DNA of 64,000 nucleotides from Martinezella rhizogenes (GCF_000799715.1 NZ_JUHG01000005.1:1-64000), one strand, 5' to 3'; shown: positions 9,124 to 18,843, counted from the stretch's first letter. The notes: generated from the letters alone by a model not told the origin. Numbers and translations: made by a program.

Positions 9124-10295
9124 GGCGCCGCCTGTAGCGGCGCGGCCGGGGCGTCGACCCAGGCGGCCGGATCGCGTGCGGCGGACGCATCGGCATAGGC
9201 GGGACGCAGGCGTACGACATCGATCGTTGCGCCGGTGAGACAGGCTTGGCACGCGAGACGTTCGCCCTCGCCGGCCTGAATGCGAGCCAATGTCTGTGCC
9301 TCCTGTTCTTCGATCGGTGTCAATGCCTCCGGTCCGGCGGTGACGGAAACAACGCAGGTGCCGCAGCGGCCCCTGCCGCTGCAGATATGGGCATGCGGGA
9401 TGTTGTTGAGCAGGCTGACCTCAAGGATCGACAGGCCCTTGCGTCCCGACGCAACTTGGTCGCCATCATAGCGAACCGTGAACCTTTGCGCGCGAAGATG
9501 CAGGGTGCGATACGCAAAGACGCCGAGAGCGGCGAGTGCCAAAATCCCATAGACGAGGAATATCCAGAACTGGATAGCATCGAGTTCCGCCCTGAAGATG
9601 ACGGCGCGGCCCATCATCGCATCGATGCGTGCCTGCCAATCGGGATCGGTGGCAAGCCTGGTCAGCGCCTCCTTGCCACCCTTCACGAAGCCGAGCAATG
9701 CCAGGATAGGCACTGCGAACATCAGCGGCGTGACCAATGCCCCAAGCCGCGTCCATACCGGCTTCAGCACCAGCCAGCTATAAAGCCCGATGGCGCCGTG
9801 GATCCAGACGATCACCACGACCAACACCTGCTGCAGGGCAAAGACTGGAACGAATTTCCAATAAGCCGACAGCACCAGGCCGTAATCCGGCTCGTATCGG
9901 TCGTCGATAAAGCTCCATATAGTGGTGAGTGCGACATGGTTGAGCAACAGGGGCGTCGTGATCAAGCCGAGGATCACCTGCACCCAGTCGGTGCGGCTCA
10001 AAGTGAGGCTGCGTCTCGAGGCGATGGCGGACAATCCGAGGCCGCCATGGAGCACCACAGCAGCAGCTAGGATCATCGTCCCCGGCAAACTCATCCAGGG
10101 TGCCATCAGGAAACGGCGGGCACTGTCCATTGCCGCAATCGAATGCAGGCCAAGGCCAAGGTTGATCAGGTGCATCGCCACGAAAAGTAAAAGTACGACG
10201 CCGGAGAACAGGCGTATCCGCAGAAGGATTGGCGGTATGATGTGCCGAACCGGAGGTTCTACGGCGACATTGACGGATGGAGTTGGCTGCTGCAC
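9120..10295 (-). CDS. Membrane protein with C-terminal 2Fe-2S ferredoxin domain
   Basis: This 391-residue protein has an N-terminal half with about five to six hydrophobic helices containing several histidines (positions such as VAMHLINLGLGLHS), and a C-terminal plant-type ferredoxin domain (about residues 280-365). The cluster cysteines are seen in HICSGRGRCGTC and, further on, ERLACQACL. In rhizobia the same membrane-ferredoxin architecture is known to me fused to an adenylate/guanylate cyclase domain. Here no cyclase follows: the protein stops after a short proline/alanine-rich tail and the next gene is an MscS channel, translationally coupled by ATGA. The histidine-bearing helices could bind haem, as in diheme membrane redox proteins, but this is inference. 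Confidence 0.82.
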   Translation of the reverse strand: MQQPTPSVNVAVEPPVRHIIPPILLRIRLFSGVVLLLFVAMHLINLGLGLHSIAAMDSARRFLMAPWMSLPGTMILAAAVVLHGGLGLSAIASRRSLTLSRTDWVQVILGLITTPLLLNHVALTTIWSFIDDRYEPDYGLVLSAYWKFVPVFALQQVLVVVIVWIHGAIGLYSWLVLKPVWTRLGALVTPLMFAVPILALLGFVKGGKEALTRLATDPDWQARIDAMMGRAVIFRAELDAIQFWIFLVYGILALAALGVFAYRTLHLRAQRFTVRYDGDQVASGRKGLSILEVSLLNNIPHAHICSGRGRCGTCVVSVTAGPEALTPIEEQEAQTLARIQAGEGERLACQACLTGATIDVVRLRPAYADASAARDPAAWVDAPAAPLQAAP

Positions 10296-10965
10296 GATTG
10301 GACTTCCCTCAAGACCTGACGAGCTTTCCCGTCGGCCCGCCTATCGCTATAGGGTTCGGCCGTTTCCAGCAATATCGCAGGCGGCCCCGGGGTGGAGACG
10401 CATTGTCAACAAAAGGTGGTCGAAACGACGCCAGAATTGTGCGTTGCAATGATCCGGCTGCGCTAATGTTGAATTGGCTCAGGCGCTGTACCAAGGTGTC
10501 GGTTTCTTCAGCGTGATTGTGAGCAGTATCCGTGATCTCGCAGCTCTCGATCGTGTCTCTTGATCGCGGCCGCCTTGATTTCCGTGACCGTCTCAGCAGA
10601 TCGTTGTGCGAATTTGTGCAATTGCTGAGCGACGGCGGCAAATCAGCAAATCACTTGTCAGGGTCTTCGGTGCGCGCTGTTTCTACGTGGGAGCTCATAG
10701 CGAACTGCTAACCCGACGGATAATCGGTGGCCAGCTACGACATCTCCTCCGGCAGTCGAAATAGTGTTGGCTGCTTTCAGGCGGATCCAAGCAATTGTAA
10801 ACGAGTCGTTGGGGCATGCATCCAGCGGTTCACTTGTTGGCATGGGGGTGTCCTTGCGCTATTCGCCAAGACCAGCCAAAATCGCTTCCCGCTGTTGCGT
10901 GATCGGCGTGATGCCCCTAGTTCTTCGCTACAAATTGTTTGTTTGAGATACAGGATAGGACCACC
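10296..10965. other. Intergenic interval upstream of divergent operons
   Basis: These 670 bases lie between the divergent ferredoxin-membrane gene and the TetR gene. They must hold both promoters. I see no convincing gene: the ORFs that cover it have no ribosome-binding site or recognisable motif. No clear palindromic TetR operator could be picked out by eye close to the TetR start. Confidence 0.4.
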
Positions 10966-11574
10966 ATGCCACGAGCGCCGCGGATTGCGGAACAGGGCGA
11001 GCGTACGCGCGCAGCGATAGTGACGGCCGCCGTCGAGCTGTTCGGAGAGCATGGCTATCGTGCAACGTCGCTTAGTCAGATTGCGAAACGAGCTGGCGTT
11101 GTTCAATCGGCATTGCATCATCATTTCGGCGGAAAGGATCAGCTTTTAGATGCTGTGTTGAAGCTGCACTATCCGCTGTCTGCCAGCCGCCCGGATATTG
11201 AAGCGGTGGCGGAGGGGCGGAGCGAATTCGTCGATGAAGTCCTGCGCGCGGCCCATCGCAATGTCGCAGATCGAAACCTCGTCCGCTTCTTCTCAGTCAT
11301 GACGGGGGAATCGCTGACCGAAGGTCATCCAGCTCATGCCTTCTTTGTTGCACGGTACGACCTTGTCCTGCAGGGGTTCACCGATGCCATAGCGCGGGCG
11401 AAGCGTATTACTGACGATGAAAAGCGTGATCGCATTGCTCTGCTTGTTTCCATTCTGTTTGCGACGTCAGACGGTCTTCAAATGCAATGGTTGCGCAACT
11501 CATCGATCGACTTCGTCGGTGGCATGGAACATGCCGCGCGAATGATTCAAGCCCAACTGTCGATCCTAAAATGA
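10966..11574 (+). CDS. TetR/AcrR-family transcriptional regulator
   Basis: This 202-residue regulator has the typical TetR N-terminal helix-turn-helix (about residues 12-58): AIVTAAVELFGEHGYRATS followed by LSQIAKRAGVVQSALHHHF and GGKDQLLDAV. The remainder is an alpha-helical ligand-binding domain without recognisable specificity. ATG 10966 is chosen because AGGATAGGA lies just upstream and the family-like N-terminus begins there. It lies directly upstream of the MFS transporter and GH3 glucosidase genes on the same strand, so it probably represses that glycoside-use operon until an aglycone or sugar binds. That regulatory role is inferred from position. Confidence 0.88.
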   Translation: MPRAPRIAEQGERTRAAIVTAAVELFGEHGYRATSLSQIAKRAGVVQSALHHHFGGKDQLLDAVLKLHYPLSASRPDIEAVAEGRSEFVDEVLRAAHRNVADRNLVRFFSVMTGESLTEGHPAHAFFVARYDLVLQGFTDAIARAKRITDDEKRDRIALLVSILFATSDGLQMQWLRNSSIDFVGGMEHAARMIQAQLSILK

Positions 11575-11693
11575 ACTAGCATCTTGCAGGGTCGATCGCT
11601 GTCGAGTAAGAGACAGGTCGGTTGACCGATCTGTTTGGGAGTCTTTGGCGGATCCGGTCGTATTTGAATTGCCATCACCTGGAGGAGGGATTG

Positions 11694-12995
11694 ATGCTTC
11701 ACTCGACACATTCCATGGGCGCCACCGTTGAAACTGCGCCGGAACGCCATATGCGGCTGACCGGCCAGCCGGTAGGTGCTGCCTTTGTCGCGCGGTATAT
11801 ACTTGCGATCATCGGCATCTATGTCGCTCTTATTACGCCCGCATCCGTCAGTATTGCCCTAAGGGTCGGGCAGATTGACCCCGAGGGCAAGGCAAGCTCA
11901 TTCGCCTTCGTCTCAAGCATCGGCGCTGCGGCCGCCCTGTTGTCAAATCCGATTTTCGGCATGCTGAGCGATCGTTCGACACTCCGCTGGGGCCAGCGGC
12001 GTCCGTTCATACTGGGCGGATTTCTGGTCGGATCCATCGCACTCTTCGGCATCGGAATGGCCCCCACAATTCCGCTGGTTGCCCTCGGTTGGGCCTTCGC
12101 TCAGATTGGTTTCAACGCGTCCATTGCTGCGACAATCGCGATTTTGCCGGAGCGAGTGCCTCTTGCACTTCGTGGACGCGTTTCAGGCCTGATGGGCATG
12201 ACCGGCCAGTTGGCCGTCGTCGGGGGCGTCCTTCTCATTCAAATCGTCGGTACGGACGGCGCCGGAATGTTCGTGTGGCCGATGGTTCTCGGCGCCATCC
12301 TTGTCGCGCCCTTCTTGTTTACGTTGCGCGAAGCGCAACGCCGGCCGGGCGAAGTCGCGTCCGTGACCTTGTCTAGCCTGATGGGTGCGCTTTGGATCAA
12401 TCCGTTCAGCAACCGTGATTTCGGCCTTGTCTGGCTTGGTCGGTTTCTCGCCTGGACGTCACTCTATCTGCTCACGACATACAAGACGTATTTCCTGATC
12501 GACCGACTGGGTTACACGACCAAAACGATCGCGCCGGTTCTGACCGTTGCCATGTTCGTCCTTGCTGTCGCCGTCGCGATTGCAAGTATTGGCGGCGGTT
12601 GGCTTTCCGATTACCTCGGTCGGCGAAAACCACTCGTGCTGCTCGCTTCACTCCTATTCGTGATTGCGATGATTGTCGTCGCCTTCTCTCACAGTGTCGA
12701 AGTGTTTTTGGTGGGTATTGCTATCGCCGGGTTGGGCAACGGTCTTTATCTTGGAGTCGACTACGCGCTTGTTTCCGAGGTGCTGCCAGACCAGAACAGC
12801 GCGGCGGGAAAAGGTATGGGCGTCTTCAACCTGTCGAGTACCATACCTCAGACAATCGCGCCGATGCTGGCGCCAGTTCTGCTCCTCGTCGGGGCCGATG
12901 GCACAGCGGGGAATTATACCTCCCTCTACCTATTCGCGGCCGTGCTCGCGCTCGTTAGCGCCATCTTCATCCAATTCATAAGAGGCTCAAAATGA
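11694..12995 (+). CDS. MFS transporter, probable sugar or glycoside permease
   Basis: This 433-residue protein has about twelve hydrophobic segments. The loop between helices 2 and 3 reads GMLSDRSTLRWGQRRPFILGG, like the D-R-(T/S)-x-(T/S)-x-W-G-x-R-R-P motif of sucrose/SLC45-like MFS carriers, and a second GGGWLSDYLGRRKP copy occurs between helices 8 and 9. ATG 11694 follows a strong GGAGGAGGG site. Its stop overlaps the GH3 start by four bases (ATGA), so transporter and glucosidase are translationally coupled. It probably imports the glycoside that the cytoplasmic GH3 enzyme then hydrolyses; substrate unknown. Confidence 0.87.
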   Translation: MLHSTHSMGATVETAPERHMRLTGQPVGAAFVARYILAIIGIYVALITPASVSIALRVGQIDPEGKASSFAFVSSIGAAAALLSNPIFGMLSDRSTLRWGQRRPFILGGFLVGSIALFGIGMAPTIPLVALGWAFAQIGFNASIAATIAILPERVPLALRGRVSGLMGMTGQLAVVGGVLLIQIVGTDGAGMFVWPMVLGAILVAPFLFTLREAQRRPGEVASVTLSSLMGALWINPFSNRDFGLVWLGRFLAWTSLYLLTTYKTYFLIDRLGYTTKTIAPVLTVAMFVLAVAVAIASIGGGWLSDYLGRRKPLVLLASLLFVIAMIVVAFSHSVEVFLVGIAIAGLGNGLYLGVDYALVSEVLPDQNSAAGKGMGVFNLSSTIPQTIAPMLAPVLLLVGADGTAGNYTSLYLFAAVLALVSAIFIQFIRGSK

Positions 12996-15256
12996 CTGAC
13001 AACACGGTTGTCCCCGTGAACATGGCAGCGGCTATTGATGAATCGTTGGCGCTGACGACAGGCGCTGACTATTGGACGACGATCGATGCACCTGGAATCG
13101 GTATTCGGTCACTTCGCTTTGCGGACGGCCCCCACGGGCTTCGTGTGCAGGACGACGAGAACCCCGATCATCTTGGCCTCGAGCGAAGCGCACCGGCGAC
13201 CTGCTTTCCTCCTGCCGTCACGTTGGCGTCGTCATGGGATGCGGACCTCGTCCGTGTCGTAGGCGAGGCCCTGGGGCGGGAAGCCCGCAAGGCGGGCGTG
13301 GACGTCGTGCTGGGTCCGGGCCTCAACATAAAAAGAAGCCCTCTGTGCGGGCGCAACTTTGAGTATTATTCCGAGGATCCGTATCTTGCCGGCATGCTCG
13401 CCGGAGCGGCGGCGCGCGGTGTTCAGAATGAAGGTGTCGCTGCATGCCTCAAGCATTTTGCCGCCAACAATCAGGAGACCGATCGCCTGAGGGTGAGTGC
13501 CAACGCTGATGATCGCACGCTCAGGGAGATCTATCTTCGCGCTTTTCAGATTGCGATACGGGAGTCGGCAGCGTGGTCGATCATGTCATCCTACAACAGG
13601 ATCAACGGACTGCACGCCTCGGAAAATCCATGGTTGCTGACCGAGGTTCTGCGGAAGGAATGGGGCTTTGACGGCGTCGTCGTTTCGGATTGGGGAGCAG
13701 TGCGCGATCCTGTTGCCGCGCTTGAGGCCGGGCTCGATATCCGCATGCCCGGACGACAGGAGGACGAACGTGTCAGAACCGCCCACGGCACCGGTCGGCT
13801 TGCCGACACTGTTGTCACGCAAACCGTAGAACGGCTGCGTCTTTTGGCTGCACGGACGGCCCACGACCGAGAGGCCAAGGCGGTAGACTACGAACAGCAC
13901 CACAATCTCGTGAGGAAGGCTGCATCTGAATCCGCCGTTCTTCTGACCAATGACGGTGTTCTGCCTCTTTCGCTGACATCGGGCCTTCGCGTCGCGGTCA
14001 TTGGCGAGTTGGCCAGGACCCCACGGTACCAGGGCGCCGGAAGCTCTCGCGTCAACCCGATCAAGGTCACGAGTGCTCTAGACGCCCTGTCGATCCGGGC
14101 GGCCGATGCCGGGGCGTCGTTTGAATTCGCTCCAGGCTATGCGGTCAACAAAGGGGTCGATACGACGGTAATGATCGCAGAGGCGACGGCGCTTGCTCGG
14201 CGCTCGGACATCGTCATCCTCTTCCTTGGCCTACCGGGAGAATATGAGGCGGAGGGCCGTGACAGGACAAACATCGACCTGCCCTGCGATCAATTGGACC
14301 TGATCGATGCCCTGCAACTGGCAGGCACAAGGATGGTCGTGGCAATGAGCAATGGTTCCGCGGTAACGACCTCTGGCTGGCGCAACTCGGTCAATGCAAT
14401 CGTCGAATTCTGGCTGACTGGACAGGCGCATGGCGACACGATTGCCGACATTCTTCTCGGCGACGCCAATCCGGGTGGCAAACTTGCTGAAACGATACCG
14501 GTACGCCTGGAGGATACCCCATCCTACCTCAACTTTCCAGGTGAACATGAGAACGTCACATATGGCGAGGGCATCTATATCGGATACCGGTATTACGACG
14601 CCCGCAACATGACGGTCGACTACCCGTTCGGCCATGGCTTGTCTTATACCAGTTTCGACTATTCCGCCCTTGAGATCAGCGTGCGCCCGCTGGTCGACGA
14701 GATTGCTTTCGACGTGAAGGTCACAATCCGCAACGCAGGCACAAGGGCTGGTAGCGACGTTGTCCAGCTCTACGTTCACGATCATTCCAAGCTCGTGATC
14801 ACGCCGCCGCTCGAATTGCGTGGATGGAAGAAAATCAGGCTTGAGCCTGGCGAGATAGCCACGGTCGAGATCGCGGTCACGCGCGAAAACCTGATGCATT
14901 GGAACGGTGGTTCGAAGTCCTGGGTCTACGCGGGAGGCGCTCTGACGGTTCACGTCGGCGCATCGTCTCGTGACCTTCGCCTAAAGGATACGATCGAGGT
15001 TCCCGGAGAACCGGTCCTGGTGCCTCTCACGCCATGGTCGACGCTCGGTGAATGGCTCGACGATCCGGGCATGGGACCGAAACTGCACAGTATTTTCAAG
15101 GATCGCGGTGGCGTGAAGGGGCGCATAGGCGATCTTCTTGCCGATGAAGCCGGAAAGGAGTCCGTTCGCGCTATCCCATTGGGAACGATCGCGGAGTTTC
15201 CCGGAGTTCCTCTTGAACTCCAGGACATTGAACGACTTTGCCGCGAAGCCGCTTGA
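12992..15256 (+). CDS. GH3-family beta-glucosidase
   Basis: This 754-residue glycoside hydrolase has no signal peptide, so it acts in the cytoplasm on imported glycosides. It has the N-terminal (beta/alpha)8 domain with DGPHGLR, the CLKHFAANNQETDR motif, and the nucleophile region VVVSDWGAV (Asp near residue 231). The second alpha/beta sandwich domain is present (GLPGEYEAEGRDR). The C-terminal fibronectin-III-like domain contains GHGLSYTSF and SDVVQLYVHD. It lacks a PA14 insert. It overlaps the MFS gene by ATGA. Typical substrates are cello-oligosaccharides or plant aryl-glucosides. Which one applies here cannot be told. Confidence 0.93.
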   Translation: MTDNTVVPVNMAAAIDESLALTTGADYWTTIDAPGIGIRSLRFADGPHGLRVQDDENPDHLGLERSAPATCFPPAVTLASSWDADLVRVVGEALGREARKAGVDVVLGPGLNIKRSPLCGRNFEYYSEDPYLAGMLAGAAARGVQNEGVAACLKHFAANNQETDRLRVSANADDRTLREIYLRAFQIAIRESAAWSIMSSYNRINGLHASENPWLLTEVLRKEWGFDGVVVSDWGAVRDPVAALEAGLDIRMPGRQEDERVRTAHGTGRLADTVVTQTVERLRLLAARTAHDREAKAVDYEQHHNLVRKAASESAVLLTNDGVLPLSLTSGLRVAVIGELARTPRYQGAGSSRVNPIKVTSALDALSIRAADAGASFEFAPGYAVNKGVDTTVMIAEATALARRSDIVILFLGLPGEYEAEGRDRTNIDLPCDQLDLIDALQLAGTRMVVAMSNGSAVTTSGWRNSVNAIVEFWLTGQAHGDTIADILLGDANPGGKLAETIPVRLEDTPSYLNFPGEHENVTYGEGIYIGYRYYDARNMTVDYPFGHGLSYTSFDYSALEISVRPLVDEIAFDVKVTIRNAGTRAGSDVVQLYVHDHSKLVITPPLELRGWKKIRLEPGEIATVEIAVTRENLMHWNGGSKSWVYAGGALTVHVGASSRDLRLKDTIEVPGEPVLVPLTPWSTLGEWLDDPGMGPKLHSIFKDRGGVKGRIGDLLADEAGKESVRAIPLGTIAEFPGVPLELQDIERLCREAA

Positions 15257-15314
15257 TCGAGGACATTCCGTCCGTGGTTCACAAGCCCAAGCTTTGCCGG
15301 TCGGCACGCAACCG

Positions 15315-15512
15315 ATGGAGACTGACGTGGAACTCGATGTGTCTTCTCTTTCGGATTTAATCGAAGAGCAAAGCTGTCTTCAGCTTCCAAGGTTCAACTA
15401 TGAATTCGCTTGGGAGCTTGGCGTAAGCGGACTGCCTGATGTTGAGGATCATAGATTGATAGCGGCCTGTCTGACGGCCTTGCTCGGGATGCAACCAACG
15501 CTCTCAACGTGA
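15315..15512 (+). pseudogene. Truncated UPF0303 (haem-degrading-domain family) relic
   Basis: This 65-codon ORF reads LSDLIEEQSCLQLPRFNYEF then AWELG, which matches the N-terminus of UPF0303 proteins (IxxQExxLxFxxFxxxxAWxLG) that are normally about 160 residues. After AWELGVSGL the reading no longer resembles the family (DVEDHRLIAACLTALLG) and it stops. The gene therefore seems to have lost its C-terminal two thirds by deletion. UPF0303 genes commonly sit next to Gfo/Idh/MocA oxidoreductases in sugar clusters, which fits this position. Probably non-functional. Confidence 0.55.
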
Positions 15513-15576
15513 CAATGCCTGCAGCCGAAAACAGGCCTCGCTGTGATACGGGCGACAACGCGACAAAGGAGACCAA

Positions 15577-16725
15577 ATGGAACCGGTGATCATAGGTATT
15601 ATAGGGTGCGGGGTCATCAGCGAGGCCTATCTGAAGGGGGCCGCAGGCTCACGCTTGGTGAATGTGAAAGCTGTTGCCGACATTCGAGAGGAAATGGCCC
15701 GGGAAAAGGCAGCCAAATTTGGGTGCCAAGCCATGACGGTCGAGCAGATCCTTTTGGACCCGGACATCGAGATCATTCTCAATCTGACCGTTCCTGCGGC
15801 GCATGCCCAAGTCGACCTCGATATTCTTGACGCCGGAAAGCACATCTACTCTGAAAAGCCGTTGACCGCGTCGCTGAAGGAAGCTGTCGTTGTTATGGAA
15901 AAGGCCGCAGCGCTAGGTCTGCGCGTTGGGTGCGCTCCCGATACCTTTTTCGGTGCGGCCCACCAGGCGTCCCGGCAAATCGTGGATGAGGGAAAAATCG
16001 GGCGCGTCGTCGGTGGGAGTGTGACCGTTGCTTCACGCGGGATGGAGCATTGGCACCCTGACCCCCGCTTCTTCTACCAGCCTGGCGGTGGGCCGCATAT
16101 TGATATTGGTCCCTATTACATCACGCAACTGATCAACCTGCTCGGGCCTGTCGAAACCGTGTCCGCGCATGCCAGCAAAGCTTTCGACAAGCGCACAATC
16201 AGCAGCGAAAAACTGAACGGCACGACCTTCGATGTGGCCGTTCCGACCACCATCAACGGCAGCTTGCACTTCGCCTGCGGTGCCAATTTGTCTCTGACGA
16301 TGTCGTGGGATGTCTGGGCGACCAAGCGACCTAGAATGGAGATTTATGGGACGGAAGGCAGCCTTCAAAATCCTGATCCGAACCATTTTGGCGGCATACC
16401 GGAAATCGCGATCGGTAGCGGGGAGTGGCGGCCAGTTTCGACGGCTGATTTTGCGTTCGGGCAGGCCAACCGCACCACGATATTTGGCCAGGAGGTGGCT
16501 GACTATCGCGTCATAGGGCTGATCGACATGGCCGTCGCCATAAGGATGCACCGCCCTCTTCGAGCCAATGCGGACCTGGCCTACCATGTGCTGGACGTGC
16601 TCGCGGCGTTGGAGACTTCAAGCCGATCGCAAAGCCATGTCAGAATTCAGAGCCAGTGCCGCAGGCCAGCCGCGCTCGCGAAGGGTGCAGACGAAAATGT
16701 GCTACTGGAACCTGTATCGCCGTAG
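15577..16725 (+). CDS. Gfo/Idh/MocA-family oxidoreductase
   Basis: This 382-residue NAD(P)-dependent sugar dehydrogenase type has an N-terminal Rossmann fold with the glycine motif GIIGCGVISEAYLKG (residues 5-19) and the family catalytic motif SEKPLT near residue 92. The C-terminal domain includes GGPHIDIGPYYITQL, with the conserved D-x-G-x-H/Y-like segment. The start ATG follows AAGGAGACCAA. The last about 35 residues are unusually polar and rich in Arg/Gln. It is on the same strand as the GH3 gene but 320 bases downstream, so it is probably part of the same catabolic unit, acting on the released or a modified sugar. Substrate unknown. Confidence 0.88.
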   Translation: MEPVIIGIIGCGVISEAYLKGAAGSRLVNVKAVADIREEMAREKAAKFGCQAMTVEQILLDPDIEIILNLTVPAAHAQVDLDILDAGKHIYSEKPLTASLKEAVVVMEKAAALGLRVGCAPDTFFGAAHQASRQIVDEGKIGRVVGGSVTVASRGMEHWHPDPRFFYQPGGGPHIDIGPYYITQLINLLGPVETVSAHASKAFDKRTISSEKLNGTTFDVAVPTTINGSLHFACGANLSLTMSWDVWATKRPRMEIYGTEGSLQNPDPNHFGGIPEIAIGSGEWRPVSTADFAFGQANRTTIFGQEVADYRVIGLIDMAVAIRMHRPLRANADLAYHVLDVLAALETSSRSQSHVRIQSQCRRPAALAKGADENVLLEPVSP

Positions 16726-16782
16726 CGACGCGAACAAATGACCTGTGTTCCGATTGCGTGAGGCAGCTTGGACAAGTGTGAT

Positions 16783-16810
16783 CGCCAGGCGTGAAAAATC
16801 ACGCCTGGCG
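16783..16810. terminator. Perfect 12-bp hairpin after the glycoside cluster
   Basis: Bases 16783-16794 (CGCCAGGCGTGA) pair perfectly with 16799-16810 around an AAAA loop. It lies 57 bases past the oxidoreductase stop, so it probably ends the operon. There is no U-tract on the plus strand. A related hairpin with the same GCCAGGCGT core lies at 54193-54225. Confidence 0.6.
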
Positions 16811-16839
16811 CCGACCAACCTGGTCTTATCGATGGGAGG

Positions 16840-17864
16840 ATGATCCCCGGGAGCCCGAGCTGCCGTTATTGCTGCCTCTCGAAACGCCAGTGCTTGCCCG
16901 GCTACGAGCTTCCGAGGCCCTGCTTTCTGCCCGCCTACGGGGCCAATCTGATCGCGGACATGTTCTGGGTCGGCCTGTTGACGGCGCCCGTGCTCTGCCT
17001 GTCACTCTATCTCAGTTTTCTGATCACGCGTCCCCTTGCTCGCTTTACTCTCATGGCACGCAGGATCAGCCTGGACGACGAGATCTCTAGTCCCTTTGTG
17101 GGGCCGGCGGAACCTCCGAGCTTCAAAGTCTGGCCGAGACCCTGAACACAATGAGGGCCAGAATAAAGAAAGTCATCGATCAGCGTGCAAATATGCTGCG
17201 TGCGATGGGACACGACCTGCGCACGCCTCCGACGAGACTTCGAATGCGGGCCGAGTGCTGCACCGATCTTGAACTACAAGGGCAAATGCTGCTCGATATC
17301 GACACGCTGGCGGGCATGATCGATGAAAGCATGACCTATCTTAAGGATATGACGGCGGATGTTGGTCTGTCATATAGAACCGACTTGACGAGCCTTCTGC
17401 AGACGATTGTCTCCGGGTTCGCAGACATGGGCGTATCCATTTCGTTCACCGGCCCTCCAAGATTGCCAATGACGTGCAAGCCGACGTTGTTGACGCGTGC
17501 GGTCACAAACCTCATCGACAACGCCTCTCGCTATGCTGAGAACATCGAAGTTGTCCTCATTCAGGGACCGAACAACGACGTCACTATCGAGATCGACGAC
17601 GATGGACCAGGCGTTGCGGACGACATGAAGGTGAAAGTCATGGAACCTTTCTTCAAGGGAGACGAAGCACGCCCGGTGCGTGAGCATGCTGGTATTGGCC
17701 TTGGCTTGGCGATTGCCAGCGGCGTCGCAAAGCATCACGGCGGGCAGCTCAGCCTCCATGACCGGAAGCCTCGCGGGCTGAGCGCGCGACTGACGATCAG
17801 ATCCTTGGATGAGCCACGGCCGAGCAATATCGCGCCACCCTTGGAAACGAGAAAAAGCAAGTGA
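16840..17864 (+). pseudogene. Frameshifted and 5'-truncated EnvZ-like sensor histidine kinase
   Basis: Two reading frames together make one kinase. The first (to about 17110) has a transmembrane segment (FWVGLLTAPVLCLSLYLSFL) running into a HAMP start (ITRPLARFTLMARRIS). The frame then shifts near 17105-17120. The second frame continues the HAMP (ELQSLAETLNTMRARIKK), the phospho-acceptor box (AMGHDLRTPPTRLRMRAE, His present) and a good HATPase domain (NLIDNASRYAEN, DDGPGV, GIGLGLAIA). The periplasmic sensor domain is missing. No partner response regulator is next to it. A domain-only kinase could be made from 17151, but loss of the sensor and the frameshift argue for a relic. Confidence 0.8.
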
Positions 17865-18043
17865 TGGGATTGCCGTCATCGGATGAAAGTCATGATCGGG
17901 GAGCGCACTGCGCCGCCGGCTGACCCCACATCATCGTTGCCCAATCGACACTCGAAAAGAACCGCTCCCCGGCTACATGACCTTTTTGGCCGATGGCAGC
18001 GACCGTTGGTTTGAGGATGGCGCTGTCGTCTTGGCCTTGCGGA

Positions 18044-18436
18044 CTATACGACGATCTCGCTTCGTCGGATGGCTTCTACGACCGTGTGCAGGCTGTTTGC
18101 CGTCTGCAGCTTGAGCTGGGCGTTGCGGAGATGCGTTTGTACCGTCGCCGCCGAGACGCCCAGGATTTTTGACGCTCTCGTTGCCGTGTTTCCATTTGCT
18201 ATACTTTCCAGGACCTGCTTTTCCCGTCGTGTGAGGATCGGCTTCTGGCGCACTGAATTCCGGATCCGATGTGAGGTCGCCTCTGCCATATCGTTTGCAC
18301 CTTTGTCGGGTTTAAGCTGGAGGGCGGATAGTTCCGTCGCTGTCCGCGGCGCTCGGATCCCTGCGCCCGCGACAGTGCTATTCACCCGACCCGTTGGGTC
18401 GCTACCTTCATCGTCGTCAAGTCGGGCATGGCTCAT
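18044..18436 (-). CDS. LuxR-type helix-turn-helix protein without receiver or ligand domain
   Basis: This protein of up to 130 residues has a C-terminal LuxR/FixJ-type HTH: LTRREKQVLESIANGNTATR followed by ASKILGVSAATVQTHLRNAQLKL. The N-terminal part (about 65 residues) is polar and matches no sensory domain I know. The start is uncertain: ATG 18436 has a weak site, while ATG 18290 (81 residues) is preceded by AAAGGTG and would give a bare HTH. It lies beside the histidine-kinase relic but belongs to a different class of regulator. Its target is unknown. Confidence 0.7.
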   Translation of the reverse strand: MSHARLDDDEGSDPTGRVNSTVAGAGIRAPRTATELSALQLKPDKGANDMAEATSHRIRNSVRQKPILTRREKQVLESIANGNTATRASKILGVSAATVQTHLRNAQLKLQTANSLHTVVEAIRRSEIVV

Positions 18437-18621
18437 GGATATGTCCGTTGTGAATCAATTTGCCCCTGGTTGGTATCATTGGAACAAGATAACAGCTGGT
18501 CGGCTATGGCGTTTATTCCAGTTGAATAATTGTGCAGAAACCGAATTTCGCAAGGTCGCAACGGTTGATTGCATACTATAATAGGTAGCCTTACACCGCA
18601 CCGCAGCACGATGATGTTGCA

Positions 18622-18843
18622 ATGCGGCTAACTGCAATATTTGCGCGAAACCTCAGGCTCTTCCGATATCGATCGGGACTATCCCAGATTGAGCTCGCCG
18701 AGTTGTCCGGGCTGAACAAGAACTATGTAGGCAAGCTTGAGCGGGAAGAGAATTCCCCGACTGTCGATACGCTGGAGGCCCTGGCTGCTGCGCTCCAGAC
18801 CGACGCAAAATCATTGATCAGCCTCGACGTCATCCGCGATTGA
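18622..18843 (+). CDS. Small XRE-family HTH regulator
   Basis: This 73-residue protein is essentially one Cro/CI-type HTH: NLRLFRYRSGLSQIELAELS, then GLNKNYVGKLEREENSPTV and DTLEALAAALQ. It is convergent with the frameshifted XRE relic at 18869-19080. Upstream at 18574-18584 is ACTATAATAG, similar to the ACTATAG repeats in front of the other XRE gene, which may be a shared operator. No ribosome-binding site is strong. Function as a small autoregulated repressor is inferred from size. Confidence 0.75.
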   Translation: MRLTAIFARNLRLFRYRSGLSQIELAELSGLNKNYVGKLEREENSPTVDTLEALAAALQTDAKSLISLDVIRD

